DNA of 64,000 nucleotides, taken from the NCBI GenBank assembly GCA_032718565.1, contig JAVGVS010000110.1, positions 434,001 through 498,000 on the forward strand. The letters are read 5' to 3'. The notes beneath the pieces were generated by a model that worked only from the letters and a program-made list of their open reading frames with translations, was not told the origin of the DNA and ran no database searches. Shown here piece after piece: positions 24,612 through 36,204 of this stretch. The position numbers and the translations under genes are program-made. Source of the stretch: Distichodus sexfasciatus (Eukaryota > Chordata > Actinopteri > Characiformes > Distichodontidae). How positions within the stretch are numbered: position 1 is the first letter of the stretch; each line of letters starts with the position of its first letter.

Positions 24612-26066
24612 TTAGTTTACTGTTAGTGGCTAATGTACTTTATGTTAGTTGCTAATATACACTGTGTTAGTTGCCAATGTACTTTATGTTAGTCGATAAT
24701 ATACACTATGTTAGTGGCTAATGTACACTATGTTAGTTGCTAATGTACTTTGTTAGTCACTAATATATACTTTGTTAGTGGCTAATGTACACTATGTTAG
24801 TGGCTAATGTACTTTATGTTAGTTGCTAATATACACTGTGTTAGTGGCTAATGTACACTATGTTAGTTGCTAATGTACTTTGTTAGTCACTAATATATAC
24901 TATGTTAGTGGCTAATGTACTTTATGTTAGTTGCTAATATACGCTGTGTTAGTGGCTAATGTACACTATGTTAGTTGCCAATGTACTTTATGTTAGTCGA
25001 TAATATACACTATGTTAGTGGCTAATGTACACTATGTTAGTTGCTAATGTACTTTGTTAGTCACTAATATACGCTGTGTTAGTGGCTAATGTACTTTATG
25101 TAGTTGCTAATATACACTGTGTTAGTGGCTAATGTACACTATGTTAGTTGCTAATGTACTTTGTTAGTGGCTAATGTACACTATGTTAGTTGCTAATGTG
25201 CTTTGTTAGTCACTAATATATACTATGTTAGTGGCTAATGTACTTTATGTTAGTTGCTAATATACACTGTGTTAGTGGCTAATGTACACTATGTTAGCTG
25301 CTAATGTACACTATGTTAGTTGCTAATGTACTTTGTTAGTCGCTAATGTACACTATGTTAGTGGCTAATGTACACTATGTTAGTGGCTAATGTACACTAT
25401 GTTAGTAGCTAATGTAAACCATGTTAGTTGCTAATGTATACTATGTTAGTCGCTAATATACACTATGTTAGTGGCTACTGTACACTATGTTAGCTGCTAA
25501 TATACACTATGTTAGCTGCTAATGTACACTATGTTAGTTACTAATGTACACTTTGTTAGCTGCTAATGTGCACTATGTTAGCTGCTAATGTACACAATGT
25601 TAGTTACTAATGTACACTATGTTAGCTGCTAATGTACACAATGTTAGTTACTAATGTACACTATGTTAGCTGCTAATGTACACTATGTTAGTTACTAATG
25701 TACACTATGTTAGTTACTAATGTACACTGTGTTAGCTGCTAATGTACACTATGTTAGTTGCTAATGTAAACTGTTAGCTGCTAATGTACACTATGTTAGT
25801 TGCTAATGTACACTATGTTAGTTACTAATGTACACTGTGTTAGCTGCTAATGTACACTATGTTAGTTGCTAATGTAAACTGTTAGTTGCTAATGTACACT
25901 ATGTTAGTTGCTAATGTACACTATGTTAGTTACTAATGTACACTGTGTTAGCTGCTAATGTACACTATGTTAGTTGCTAATGTAAACTGTTAGTTGCTAA
26001 TGTACACTATGTTAGCTGCTAATATACACTTTGTTAGTTACTAATGTACACTGTGTTAGCTGCTAG
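24612..26066 (+). repeat. 22-bp minisatellite, array 1 (~65 units)
   Basis: Tandem copies of TTAGTTGCTAATGTACACTA plus TG, with variants TTAGTGGC, TTAGCTGC, TTAGTCAC and TTAGTTAC, and shortened units (AAACTGTTAG). The first half is richer in GTGGC/ACTTT variants, the second in AGCTGC/AGTTAC, so sub-families are spatially sorted. The same unit forms arrays 2 (33552-34259, inverted) and 3 (41511-42520). No flanking terminal inverted repeat is clear here. Confidence 0.95.
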
Positions 26067-26079
26067 TGCCACCAATACT

Positions 26080-26148
26080 CGATCCAGCTATTTGAGTCGT
26101 TATCAAACCGATATCCCATCCACGTAACGGATCAGTGCATCCCTAATA
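26080..26148. mobile_element. hAT terminal scrap beside array 1
   Basis: ATCAAACCGATATCCCATCC then CGGATCAGTGCATCCCTAAT. The GTGCATCCCTAAT end is the same as at 170-182. A related GATGCATCGATTATGTGATT fragment lies before the array at 24356-24375, so array 1 may have grown inside a hAT-type element. Confidence 0.45.
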
Positions 26149-27179
26149 ATGGTACAGTGAGGTAAAAAGAAAGAAAGAAATACAGTAAGAAGAAAAGCCA
26201 AAAAGAATCAGCAAAGATGAAAGGCTGAATTAAAATCAGTACTGAGATTATTTTTCAGAGATCTCTAATTCTCAAGAAACAAGTTTCAGGTTTTCTTCCC
26301 ACAGCGTCTAAACGCCAGCTCTCCTCTTCCTGTCCAGCTTTTGAGGATGAGCTGTTTTTCAGTGATTCAATCTGATGTTTTCTCACTACGTGGCCGAGTT
26401 GCAGAAGCCGTTCCTCCGAGGTTAGCGGCAAACTTCCGAGGGTCAATCAAGCGGCTGCATTAGCATGTGATGTTTCGATGATATTAGCATAGCCATTAAT
26501 ATGGAAATATGGAAATCAAAGTTGCGACAAAGAAGCAGAGCGCATTGGGAGTCAATGTCCACAAGAGAGGGTGTCTTTTATAAACCTTGTTTATTACATA
26601 AAGGGGGTCTTGCTTTTATGGAGATTGGATTTTACTTTGGATTGAGTTTTTATCAGACCTGATGGGGAAAAAAATATTACCAGTGACCTCGCAAACCTCG
26701 TCTGACCCTCTGCTACAGAGTCCAGACGCTGTACATTATTTGCAGGAGTTCCTGTTAATGTTCTATACAAGTATAAACGATTGAAAAATGTCACTACAAA
26801 TCAGTCATTCCTGACATGCTCCGAGGTTCCTGTTCAGCTCCGGACTCCATGAATCATTCAGACCCTACAAACTTTCCCTTTCATTACAGTTACAATCAGG
26901 TTTGCCCTCAGCATGACATTGCTGCAGCTCCCTGATGCATATGTATGGAGTTTAACAGCAGCGCAGCAGCACAGCTTTTCTTAATCCTTCTAAAACTGAA
27001 TTGTGATTTTGGATTGGCCTTTCCTCCTCTGCTCCCTGATTCCAGATTGTGTTAACACTGTTTAATCATTGCATTGATGTTAGCTGTGAATTTAACATCG
27101 ATCTAATTAGAAGACGATGCAGAAGCTTGAGCGTTAAGTTGTCAAGTCTACTACTGTATGTAGTGTTCCTGCTGTTGGT

Positions 27180-27290
27180 GAGGGTGATGGTGGTCCAGTG
27201 GTTAGGATACTCATTTCTGGACCAAGAGGTCGTGGTCGAGGTCGTTTGAATCCTACCTCCAGCAACTGCCCTGCCACCTAGGGTCGGGTA
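27180..27290 (+). mobile_element. SINE family C, tRNA-like head
   Basis: GGTGGTCCAGTGGTTAGGAT resembles a tRNA A-box start, followed by CCAAGAGGTCGTGG and a B-box-like TTTGAATCCTACC. The same family occurs in reverse at 31690-31880 and as head copies at 44380-44500 and, more decayed, 40800-40900 and 56455-56535. Confidence 0.6.
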
Positions 27291-27842
27291 CCTTTCACGT
27301 CTGAACCGATATATTTCATGTTTAACGAGGTGTTTCCTCAAGTTCGACATATTGCTAGCCCCAGTTCTGCATTTTGCGTGGTAAATGTTACATGTCGCGC
27401 TGTCGGCTTCGATTACAGTAAAGTGCCGTCACACAGTCGAACGCTTGTCGCCATGTTTTCAGATTTCCGTGCAGTTTCTCAGCACATACGCTTTCTTCCC
27501 CTGGCAACCATTGCCATTGTAAACAAAACGATCCCTATAGCTTAAATAGCAAATGGCAATTTAACTGCAGTAAATATCTGTTTTTATCCTGATGCTGCTG
27601 TAAATGTAAATTGCATTGAAATGCTGAGATAACTGTTGATTTTTTTTTCCCATCATAATCCAAGAGTTGTGTGTTGTGTGTTATCCAGGACAAATTTTGG
27701 ACGATGATATCTCCTGGATACAGTTTTCATGGAATTATCTAGGAATGCTCTATTAGTTATTGACTATTCAGGACATTTTCCTCTGTAATAATCCAGGAGT
27801 TCTCTAGTGTATTCCATAATATTTTTATAAGATTCCGAAAAG

Positions 27843-28095
27843 GGATCACCTGGTGGCGATGTATCAGTCACCTCACAGCAAGAACTTCTGATCCCCAGGT
27901 TGGCTGTGGGGTCTTTCTGTGTGGAGTTTATGCGTTTGCAGTTATCTTCTGTTTCTTCCCACGGTCCCAAAGCAAACAGCTTGGGTTGATCGGTCATTCT
28001 AAAGTGTCCCGTGAGTGTGTTTGCATCCAAAGTTCTGAGATAGACTTCGGTGACCCTGCGACCCCGGTAGGCATGAAGCGGTTCAGGTAAAGATT
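27843..28095 (+). mobile_element. SINE family B copy (diverged)
   Basis: CACCTCACAGCAAGAACTTC, GTGTGGAGTTTATGCG, then TGAGATAGACTTCGGTGACC and ATGAAGCGGTTCAGGTAAAG define a diverged copy lacking part of the middle. Confidence 0.7.
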
Positions 28096-28512
28096 CCGAA
28101 AAGTGGTTCGTTCCTGCATTTATAGAATTAAATGCTCACTTTAAGCAAGCGTTTTATGATTAACAGAATGGCATCGATACCTGATCTTTCCTCAGCATAG
28201 TGGACACAGTACGAGATTTGCTCTGGTCCATACTTCTCTGTGTCAGGTTCAGGGGTTAGTGGTATTGTAATTGCACGTTTAGGATCTGTTTGATGGGTGG
28301 AAATAGAGACGGAGGTAAAGCCACAGAGGGTTAGTGAGGGAAGGACTGACGGATTGACTTCTCTAACCGCCTCTGCCTCAACCGCTGATCAGGAAGCCAG
28401 TTAAATTAGAACGGACAGCGAAGGGGAAAGTATTTGGTGAGTGGAATCCAAGGGATTTGAATTCTCTTAAGTCTGGACCTTTACATGCTTCTCTATTAAA
28501 GCTTCATTTCCT

Positions 28513-28547
<35 letters not shown>

Positions 28548-28798
28548 CTTCCCACTGAGCTGCAAAAATAATTACGTTTACATCATGATTTAAGATTTAT
28601 GATTTTGTATTGTTGATATTGTTGATATATCCCTCTTTGATGAGTTCCTGATACTGATTATTCACAAGTATTCTCACAATTAATCCACTCTTACCGCAGT
28701 GTTATCCATGTAATAGTGCAAAAGTTGTATTTTACACTGCTTTTTACTTTTTAGCTGTGTTCTACTGTTGTCCTGCACTTCACACAACTGATCAAGTT

Positions 28799-28995
28799 GA
28801 AAGCGAGTGATTATTTGGCATTGGGAACACACCACAGCACAACATACAGTCACTACAACCAAATATGACCTCTGTATTTGATCCATCCACGAAGGAGCAG
28901 TGGGCAGGGCCTGGGGAGCAGTTCTTGGGGATGGGGTCTTGCTCATGAGTACCTCAGTGGTAACTTTACCGGTCTGGGATTCACCAACTGCCCCG
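28799..28995 (-). mobile_element. SINE family A copy, truncated head
   Basis: Contains GAAAGCGAGTGATTATTTGG, CCACGAAGGAGCAGTGGGCA and TCATGAGTACCTCAGTGGTA. Most of the tRNA-like head is deleted (GGTCTGGGATTC joins CACCAACTGCCCC). Confidence 0.7.
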
Positions 28996-29059
28996 AAAAG
29001 ACACAGTAACTACATGTACAAGTATCATTACTTTTACATGAGATAAATAATGAACATTA

Positions 29060-29990
29060 GAAGTATTCCGTAGGCATCCAGATAAGTTATCCAGCAGTTA
29101 TCCTGCAGTTTTTCCTTAATTAATGATGTTATCCAGGAGTTATCCTGCAGTTTTTCCTTAATTAATGATGTTATCCAGGAATTACCCTGCAGTTTTTCCT
29201 TAATTAATGCCATTATCCAGGAGTTATCCTGAGTTTTTCTTTAATTAATGATGTTATCCAGGAGTTATCCTGCAGTTTTTCCATAATTAATGACAATATC
29301 CAGAAGTTATCCTGCAGTTTTCCCTTAATTAACGATGTTATCCAGTAGTTACCTTGCTGTTTTTCCTTAATTAATGATGTTATCCAGGAGTTATCCTGCA
29401 GTTTTTCTTTAATTAATGATGTTATCCAGGAGTTATCCTGCAGTTTTTCTTTAATTAATGACAATATCCAGAATTTATCCTGCAGTTTACCTTAATTAAT
29501 GATGTTATCCAGGAGTTACCCTGCAGTTTTTCCTTAATTAATGCTGTTATCCAGGAGTTATCCTGAGTTTTTCTTTAATTAATGATGTTATCCAGGAGTT
29601 TTTCCTTAATTAATGACAATATCCAGACGTTATCCTGCAGTTTTTCCTTAATTAATGATGTTATCCAGGAGTTACCTTGCAGTCGTTCCTTAAATAATGA
29701 CGTTATCTAGAAGTTATCCTGCAGTTTTTCCTTAATTAATGACAAGTTATCCAGCCATTATCTAGCAGTTTTTCCTTAATGAATGATGTTATCCAGGAGT
29801 TATCCTGCAGTTTTTCCTTAATTAATGATGTTATCCAGACGTTATCCTGCAGTTTTTCCTTAATGAATGATATTATCCAGGAGTTATCCTGCAGTTTTTC
29901 CTTAATTAATGACAAGTTATCCAGCCATTATCCAGCAGTTTTTCCTTAATTAATTAATCCTTAGTTATTGAGTTATCCGGCAGTTTTGTG
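29060..29990 (+). repeat. 42-bp minisatellite
   Basis: About 20 copies of a unit made of GTTATCCAGGAGTTATCCTG plus CAGTTTTTCCTTAATTAATG plus AT. Variants include missing or swapped half-units (CCAGCCATTATCCAGCAG). Degenerate copies continue to about 30340. The 42-bp length keeps frame, giving a 14-residue-periodic artefact reading on the minus strand. The array ends about 300 bp before the next sh3rf3 exon. Confidence 0.93.
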
Positions 29991-30642
29991 TGATATTCAC
30001 AAGTTATCCAGGGGTTTCTGTAATTATTAAGTCATCTAGTAGTGTTTTAATTTTTCTGTGGTTACCGGCAAGTTATCCAGAAGTTATCCAGCATTCTGTA
30101 ATTATTAACAAGTAATCCAGAGTTTTTCGTTCTGATTATTGACATATTATCCTGAAGGTTTTCTATGATTATCAACAAGTTATTTTGCAGTTATCAGATG
30201 GTCATCATATATTGTTCTCTAATTACTGAAAAGTCATCCTGAAGTTATCCAGGAGTTAACTTTCAGGTTTTTTTTTTTTGATAATTATCAACAAATTACC
30301 CCAGAATTTTCCCTGATATTATCCAGGAGTTATGCGGTTTTTGCGCAGTCGTGCAATATATCTGACAATGTGACCTAACGGATATGGTGTGTGGTAATGT
30401 GCATGAATGAATTTTTCAGTACTAACTGCTGGGCCACGTGAAGGTCTTTCAGATTTTACACAGTGCGTTCTAATTTGCCCTTAATGATTTCATAAAGTTT
30501 AAAGCGGCAGCTCGTTAATCGCGTGACCAGTTTACGAGCAGTGCGTTTGATAACCGGTCTGCAGTGATTGGAGGAGAAGGTGAGCGAGCTCTCACATGGC
30601 AAAGAATACTTAAAATTTTAATAAATTCTCTCTCTCTCTCAG

Positions 30643-31026
30643 CTGAACGAAACAGCCAAGCAGCTAATGGAGCTGGACAAGCCTTCTGCCGTGCCGGGCC
30701 CCAGCGCCGCTGACCCGGGCCCCCCAGTGTCGGGCTCCTGCTCGGCGGTGGCGGCGGCAGCAGCAGCGGTCAGCTGTAATGGCACGTCCCACGGCGACGT
30801 CCAGTCTGGAGCGGGCATCCAGCGGCGTCCAGACGGCAAGAAGAACGCCAAGAAGCGTCACTCGTTCACGGCGTTGAGCGTCACGCAGCGCACGGCCCAG
30901 GCGCTGGCATCCAACCGCCACTCCATGGAGATCAGTGCCCCAGTTCTCATCAGCTCCTCCGATCCCAGAGCCGCAGCTCGCATTGGAGACTGTCCTCACC
31001 TGTCCTCCAGCGCACCCTCCACACAG
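30643..31026 (+). CDS. sh3rf3: sh3rf3 exon: linker with KKRHSF and HSMEIS motifs
   Basis: A 128-codon exon, phase 0/0, acceptor TCTCTCTCAG, donor GTATGG. It starts LNETAKQLMELDKP and contains an Ala-rich stretch (SAVAAAAAAV), KKNAKKRHSFTALSV, NRHSMEISAPVLISSSDPRA and HLSSSAPSTQ. These conserved blocks are diagnostic of the SH3RF1/3 linker between SH3-2 and SH3-3; in POSH this linker carries the Rac-binding region. The KKRHSF serine is a plausible basophilic-kinase site (inference from POSH/AKT work). The exon is intact and GC-rich at third positions. A (GT)n run follows the donor. Confidence 0.92.
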
Positions 31027-31089
31027 GTATGGCTACAAGGCCAGCAGGCTGTGTATGTGTGTGTGTGTGTGTGTTTTGTACAGTGTTGG

Positions 31090-32500
31090 CGTCAGGTTTA
31101 GTATTAGATTTAGGTAAGTTTGGGTACAGTTTGATAATGTTTAGATTAATGTGATTAGATTAAGGTTAGGCTTCAGGGTTAGCTTTAGGCCATGGTTATT
31201 AGTTTTCGGTTGTTGTTTTGCATTTGAATTGTGGTTAGATTAGGGTTTAGGATTCGACGATGGTTTGGTTTGAGGGTTAGGATTCAGTTTTGGTTAAGTT
31301 AAGGTTTTATGATTAGGTATTGGATAGGTTTGGGGCTAGATTTAGATCATTTGGTTAAGGTCTGGTTTTGGGTTAGCTTTAGGTTTAGGTTTAGGAACAG
31401 GGTCTCTGTTCTAATAAACATATTCTAATCCTGACCCGCACCCTAAGCATAATATAATCCTCACCCCAAACCTAACCATAATCTAATTCAACTCCAAACC
31501 TAAACATAATATAATCGTCACCCCAAACCTAAGGATAATCTAATCCTAACCCCAAACCTGACTATAATCTAATCCTAACCCCAAACCTAACCTAAACATA
31601 ATCTAATCAAAAAACCCAAATCTAAGCATATTATAATCCTTACCCCAAACCTAACCATAATCTTATCTGGGAGGGGTTTTTACACATACAGTTTTTTTAG
31701 TAAACGCTCTTATCCAAAGAGACTTACATTTCGTAATTTCAGGGACAGTTCCCCTAAGAGCAACTTAGGGTTAAGGGTCTTGCTCAGGGACCCACTGTTG
31801 GTAACGCCAGAGGTCGGATTCGAACCCACAACCTCTTGGTCCAAAGGTGAGTGTCCTACCAGTAGGCCACCAACACCCTTGTAATCTAATGCAACTCCAA
31901 ACCTAAACATAATCTAATCGTAACCCCAAACCTGACTATAATCTAATCCTGAACCCAAACCTAACCATAATCTAATCCTAACCCCAAACCTAACCTAAAC
32001 ATAATCTAATCCACAAACCCAAATCTAAGCATATTATAATCCTTACCCCAAACCTAACCCTAATCTACTCCTAACTTCAAATTTAACCATAATCTAACCC
32101 TAACCCCAAACCTAACCTAAGCATAATCTAATCCTGAACCCAGACCTAACCATAATCAAATCCTAACCCCAAACCTAACCTAAACATAATCGAATCCAAA
32201 AACCCAAATCTAAGCATATTATAATCCTTACCCCAAACCTAACCCTAATCTAATCCTAATGTCAAACCTAACCATAATCTAACCCTAACCCCAAACCTAA
32301 CCTAAGCATAATCTAATCCTGAACCCAAACCTAACCATAATCTAACCCTAACCCTAAACCTAACCTAAGAATAATCTAATCCTGAACCCAAATTTAAGCA
32401 TAACCTAATCCTAACCCCAAACCTAAACATAATCTAATCCTGACCCCAAACCTAAGCATAAACTAATCCTAAAGCCAAGCCTAACCTGAAATCCTTAATC
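31090..32500. repeat. Telomere-like 29-bp array in inverted arrangement
   Basis: 31090-31400 is a decayed G-rich series (GGTTAGGCTTCAGGGTTAG, GGTTTAGGTTTAGG). 31430-32500 is a C-rich tandem of AACCCCAAACCTAACCATAA plus TCTAATCCT. The two halves are on opposite strands and meet near 31400-31440, so the locus is a large imperfect inverted repeat. A SINE C copy interrupts the C-rich half. Units resemble but are not canonical TTAGGG. Confidence 0.85.
31690..31880 (-). mobile_element. SINE family C copy inside the telomere-like array
   Basis: On the minus strand: head GGTGGCCTACTGGTAGGACA, CAAGAGGTTGTGGGTTCGAA (B-box), GGGTCCCTGAGCAAGACCC, then GGGGAACTGTCCCTG and TCTTTGGATAAGAGCG near the 3' end. 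This is a widespread fish SINE pattern. It interrupts the 29-bp array and so post-dates it. Confidence 0.8.
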
Positions 32501-33526
32501 TAAATCTAACAGTAATCTTATTTGAAGTGATAATATCAGCACTGTGATTTATCAGTCGGTGCATTAAGAATTCTAAATTCACTGGCAATGATGTGTTAAA
32601 TATGCAGTGCACCACCTTGTGGATGTGTTGTTGTGATGTCCATCATCCACGTTAGTCACAACCTTAAGCTGCATAAAGACAGCAATACAAGTGTGTGTGT
32701 GTGTGTGTGTTTCTCTCTGTGCTCTCTGCAGTGTGTGGCTGTGAAGGTGCATTTATTTCTGGCGGATGTGTTCATGCTCCAAATACAAAAATACAGATGA
32801 GTGGGTGTAACATTCATCATCTTAGAGCTGCTTTACAGCATCTGTGATTCTCTCTCACACTCTCTTTCTCTCACACACACACACCCACACACACTCAGCC
32901 TCACGTCCATTCTGCTTTACCATCTGCTATCACATCTTAAGATCAGGCGTCTGATTGTTCTGCTGATCTGTTATTTACATTCTACAATTATTTAGAGAGT
33001 GCTGGATTTGATTGGTGTTTAATGCTGTATGGGAGGATGTGGGCGGCATTTACTCTTTCATCATCACAGCTAGGGCCTGAATTCCTAAAATCTTCAGCAC
33101 ACGCAGCACCGGATTATGCAGTATGGTGCGGTGTAATGGGAATCATCAAGGTGTGGGAGACACGGAAATAGCAAAGCAGCTCAGGAGCCCGGTGTTGGAT
33201 GTGACAGGAGGCGAGATGACGCTCAGAACTTCGATTTGATTAAAACAGAACATCTTTTCCTAACGAACGCCGTCCCTGCCGTGTGGGTGGATGTGTGTGA
33301 GGTTTAGTGCTGCAGTCTCCCGGCTTTATCCTCTCTTGCTTACTCCTGTGCCGCATGTATAAAATGTGTATTTCCCTGGACAGATAAGGTCAGTTTAGTC
33401 GTAAACTCTCCTGCGGCCTTCAGAAAAGATGTGTGTTCGAGTGTGTGCGTATGAACATATGCCTGATTTTTTGTGTGTGTGACAGTAGGTGTTCATGTCT
33501 TTTGTCTGTTTAAGTTCTCAGCCGTC

Positions 33527-34305
33527 TAGGGGTGCGTTTCCCTAGCTACTTTAACATAGTGTACGTTTGCAACTAACATAGTGTACGTTGGCAACTAACA
33601 TGGTGTACGTTAGCAAATAACACAGTGTACGTTAGCAACTAACATAGTGTACGTTAGCAACTAACATAGTGTACATTAGCAACTAACATAGTGTACATTA
33701 GCAACTAACACAGTGTACGTTGGCAACTAACATGGTGTATGTTAGCAAATAACACAGTGTACATTAGCAACTAACATAGTGTACGTTAGCAACTAACATG
33801 GTGTACGTTAGCAAATAACACAGTGTACGTTAGCAACTAACATAGTGTACGTTGGCAACTAACATGGTGTACGTTAGCAAATAACACAGTGTATGTTAGC
33901 AACTAACATAGTGTACGTTAGCAACTAACATAGTGTACATTAGCAACTAACATAGTGTACATTAGCAACTAACATAGTGTACATTAGCAACTAACACAGT
34001 GTACATTAGCAACTAACAGTGTACATTAGCAACTAATATAGTGTACGTTAGCTACTAACATAGTGTACACTAGCAACTAACACAGTGTACATTAGCAACT
34101 AACACAGTGTACATTAGCAACTAACAGTGTACATTAGCAACTAATATAGTGTACGTTAGCAACTGACATAGTATAAGTTAGCAAGTAACAGTGTATTTTA
34201 GCAACTAACACAGTGTACATCAACAACTAATATGGTGTACATTAGCAGCTAACATAGTGCTGCTAAAATGTGATTAGCAATCTGTAGAACTATGCTTTTG
34301 AGACA
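33527..34305 (-). mobile_element. 22-bp minisatellite, array 2, with degraded TIRs
   Basis: About 30 units of ACATAGTGTACGTTAGCAAC plus TA, the reverse complement of arrays 1 and 3. The left edge carries AGGGGTGCGTTTCCC (33528-33542), the same terminal sequence as the right end of array 3. The right edge has AGAACTATGCTTTTGAGACA (34285-34304), a degraded version of the partner terminus. CpG-containing units (GTACGTTAGC) dominate the left half and GTACATTAGC the right. Confidence 0.75.
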
Positions 34306-34419
34306 TGGTTAAGGTTGAATAAAAAACCGGACGTTCGCGTCTCCATCGAGCTTACCACGCAACTATTGCTTGGGCATTTTTTAAATGTGAGGACAACATG
34401 TAATGGTTCATCTTAGGGC

Positions 34420-34635
34420 AGATGGTAGTGTGATGGTTGGTTTATTCACCCTGTGATTGGAAGGTCACTGCTAAAAGTCCCGGTACCACTGAGGTACTCA
34501 TGAGCAGGTCGGTCTAAGCACTGCCCTCAGGGTGCTGCTCTAACTGCCCACTGCTCCTTCATGAATGGATCAAATGTAGAGCTCACGTGTGGTTGTGGTG
34601 CACTGTGTGCTGTGTTTATCTATCACAAATGTGAC
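34420..34635 (+). mobile_element. SINE family A copy
   Basis: Plus orientation: degraded head (GATGGTTGGTTTATTCACCC), then GGTACCACTGAGGTACTCAT, ACTGCTCCTTCATGAATGGA and GGTGCACTGTGTGCTGTG. Confidence 0.72.
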
Positions 34636-36091
34636 TCTGCAGCAAAGCCAATTAAACATCGCAGCAGGAGGTTTCTGGAAAAGCGGCGTTTATATTGCGT
34701 GAAAATTGGGATTTTGGATTTTTTGTTTTTAGTGTTTTGAAGCAGTGGAAGGTCTATACTGTACTGTTGTGAATAAATTTCGCTGAAAAACTTACCCTTT
34801 CCATCCTAAAAGCAGTGACTTTCTTGAGGTGAGGAATTCAATTCCAGCAGAATGTTAAAGTTTCTGTTTTGACCATCTACTTCAATATTCACGGTAATCC
34901 CACTTTCCTTCCGACTAAGCGTGAAGATATTTCTCCGAATCCATCTCCGTCTCGAGTTCAGTTAACTTCGCATGAGTAGGCTATCAATGGCTGTGAATGC
35001 AAGCGTAGGTTAGCGTAAGCTCTATAGCGTGTATGAAGCCGCACCAAGCGTCTGTGAGTGCTTTCTACGGCGATAGTCAACTTCAAAAGGCAGATTTCTC
35101 CGTTTCTCACTTGGCGTGACAGGAGAAACCGACTCCTTTGAATGTTGATATCTCGTATGTCATACGTCGTCCGATTCATTCCATATAGGTATCGTTTTGA
35201 AGCTTGATTTATGCCCTTTCATCAAACATAATAACTCAATTTTGAAAATTTGCGACAAGCGACTGGTTTTGCTGTGCAGAGCACAAATAATTGCTCAATC
35301 ACAAATCTTTGGCTCAGCATGTGTGGTAGTCGACTTATGCTGACTCTGATGTCCAGCAGCTGTTAGTCAGTCATGGTCAGTTACACCAACACATGCACTA
35401 CACTACACTACACTACTGTGCCCCATATTTATGAGGTGGCGTCTTTCCAAGAATTTTGAAAAAATCGTCAAATTGTCTTCTATTCAAGCCCTCGAGATGC
35501 CTTCTTTTGTGTATATCATGTAATTAGGTTGTGTGTGTGTGTGTGTATTTGTCTCCTTGGTACTACAGATGGATGGCAGTATTTTTAGATCCCCCTACAT
35601 GACCAACACACACATCCCCATAATGCCTCCTGACAGCACACAGATTCTTATCACCAACTACATCTATCAACACACACACACACACACTGCCGTTCTCTTC
35701 TATTCTCCCCAGTGGTTCCCCTCAGAAAAATAATATTTGGCTAAAATGTGTGAATGCAAAGCCTAAATATACCACATACACACACACACACACACACACA
35801 GCCACTCTTGTATTACTATCTTCCTTCCATTGTCTCCCATAAACGACTATTAATCAATCCCACTTGATTAATAATTCTCAACTCAGTAACTACTTTTACT
35901 TTCTCCAATAAAACATGGACACAGCATTCTCTATAAAAATCATTTTCACCTCCAGGGGACTCACAATGTCCTGAAGCCGTAAAAATATAAATAAAAAGTG
36001 TTTTTTAGAGTAGCAACGACTATTGCTCACAAGCTCTTAAAACATAGACACCCACCTATTATACACTCCCAATGCCTCTTCCTCCTCCCAG

Positions 36092-36204
36092 GACTCTTCC
36101 GTTTGCAGGGGCGTCCAAGCGCTGGAAGCCTTGGTCCAAACAAGGTCGCTTCCACCACTGCCCGGGCACCTGCGCTGCTGCTGAATCCCGCTGCCTCTCA
36201 ACAT
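36092..36204 (+). pseudogene. sh3rf3: sh3rf3 linker exon with in-frame stop
   Basis: Acceptor CTCCTCCCAG and donor GTGAGT define a 113-nt exon entered in phase 0 and left in phase 2. It reads DSSVCRGVQALEALVQTRSL, then PPLPGHLRCC, a TGA stop at 36182-36184, then IPLPLN and the split codon AT|T. The ends agree with the SH3RF3 linker (QD..S at the start, LPLN followed by YLAL at the junction), and phases match both neighbours exactly, so the frame is right and the stop is real in this sequence. An alternative acceptor at 36108 (start 36109) stays open but shifts the frame and breaks the join to the next exon. Mutation, unpolished assembly or recoding are possible. Confidence 0.65.

Larger units (their letters stand above)
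20908..30642. other. sh3rf3 intron after SH3-2
   Basis: A 9.7-kb GT-AG intron. It holds SINEs (21033-21258, 22436-22665, 27843-28095, 28799-28995), a 215-bp MITE (24081-24295), the largest 22-bp minisatellite (24612-26066) and the 42-bp array (29060-29990). Bases 21900-22180, 23300-23940 and 26230-26480 appear unique. No exon with credible splice sites and homology was seen inside. Confidence 0.8.
31027..36091. other. sh3rf3 intron with telomere-like and 22-bp arrays
   Basis: A GT-AG intron ending at acceptor CCTCCTCCCAG (36081-36091). It contains the G-strand/C-strand TTAGGG-like arrays (31090-32500), SINE C (31690-31880), the inverted 22-bp array (33527-34305), a SINE A copy (34420-34635) and (CA)n runs near 35670 and 35780. 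The rest, such as 32520-33520 and 34640-35520, is unique sequence without recognised coding. Confidence 0.75.

Noticed and set aside
24612..26066. CRISPR-like array
   Set aside because: Direct tandem units without unique spacers, in a vertebrate intron; this is a minisatellite.
29213..29464. Minus-strand frame with a 14-residue period (SLIKEKLQDNSWIT)
   Set aside because: Artefact of the 42-bp tandem repeat being divisible by three.
36109..36204. Alternative acceptor giving an open exon GRPSAGSLGPNKV...SQH
   Set aside because: It stays open but leaves in phase 0, whereas the next exon needs phase 2. The 36092 start gives matching phases and the expected LPLN-YLAL junction.
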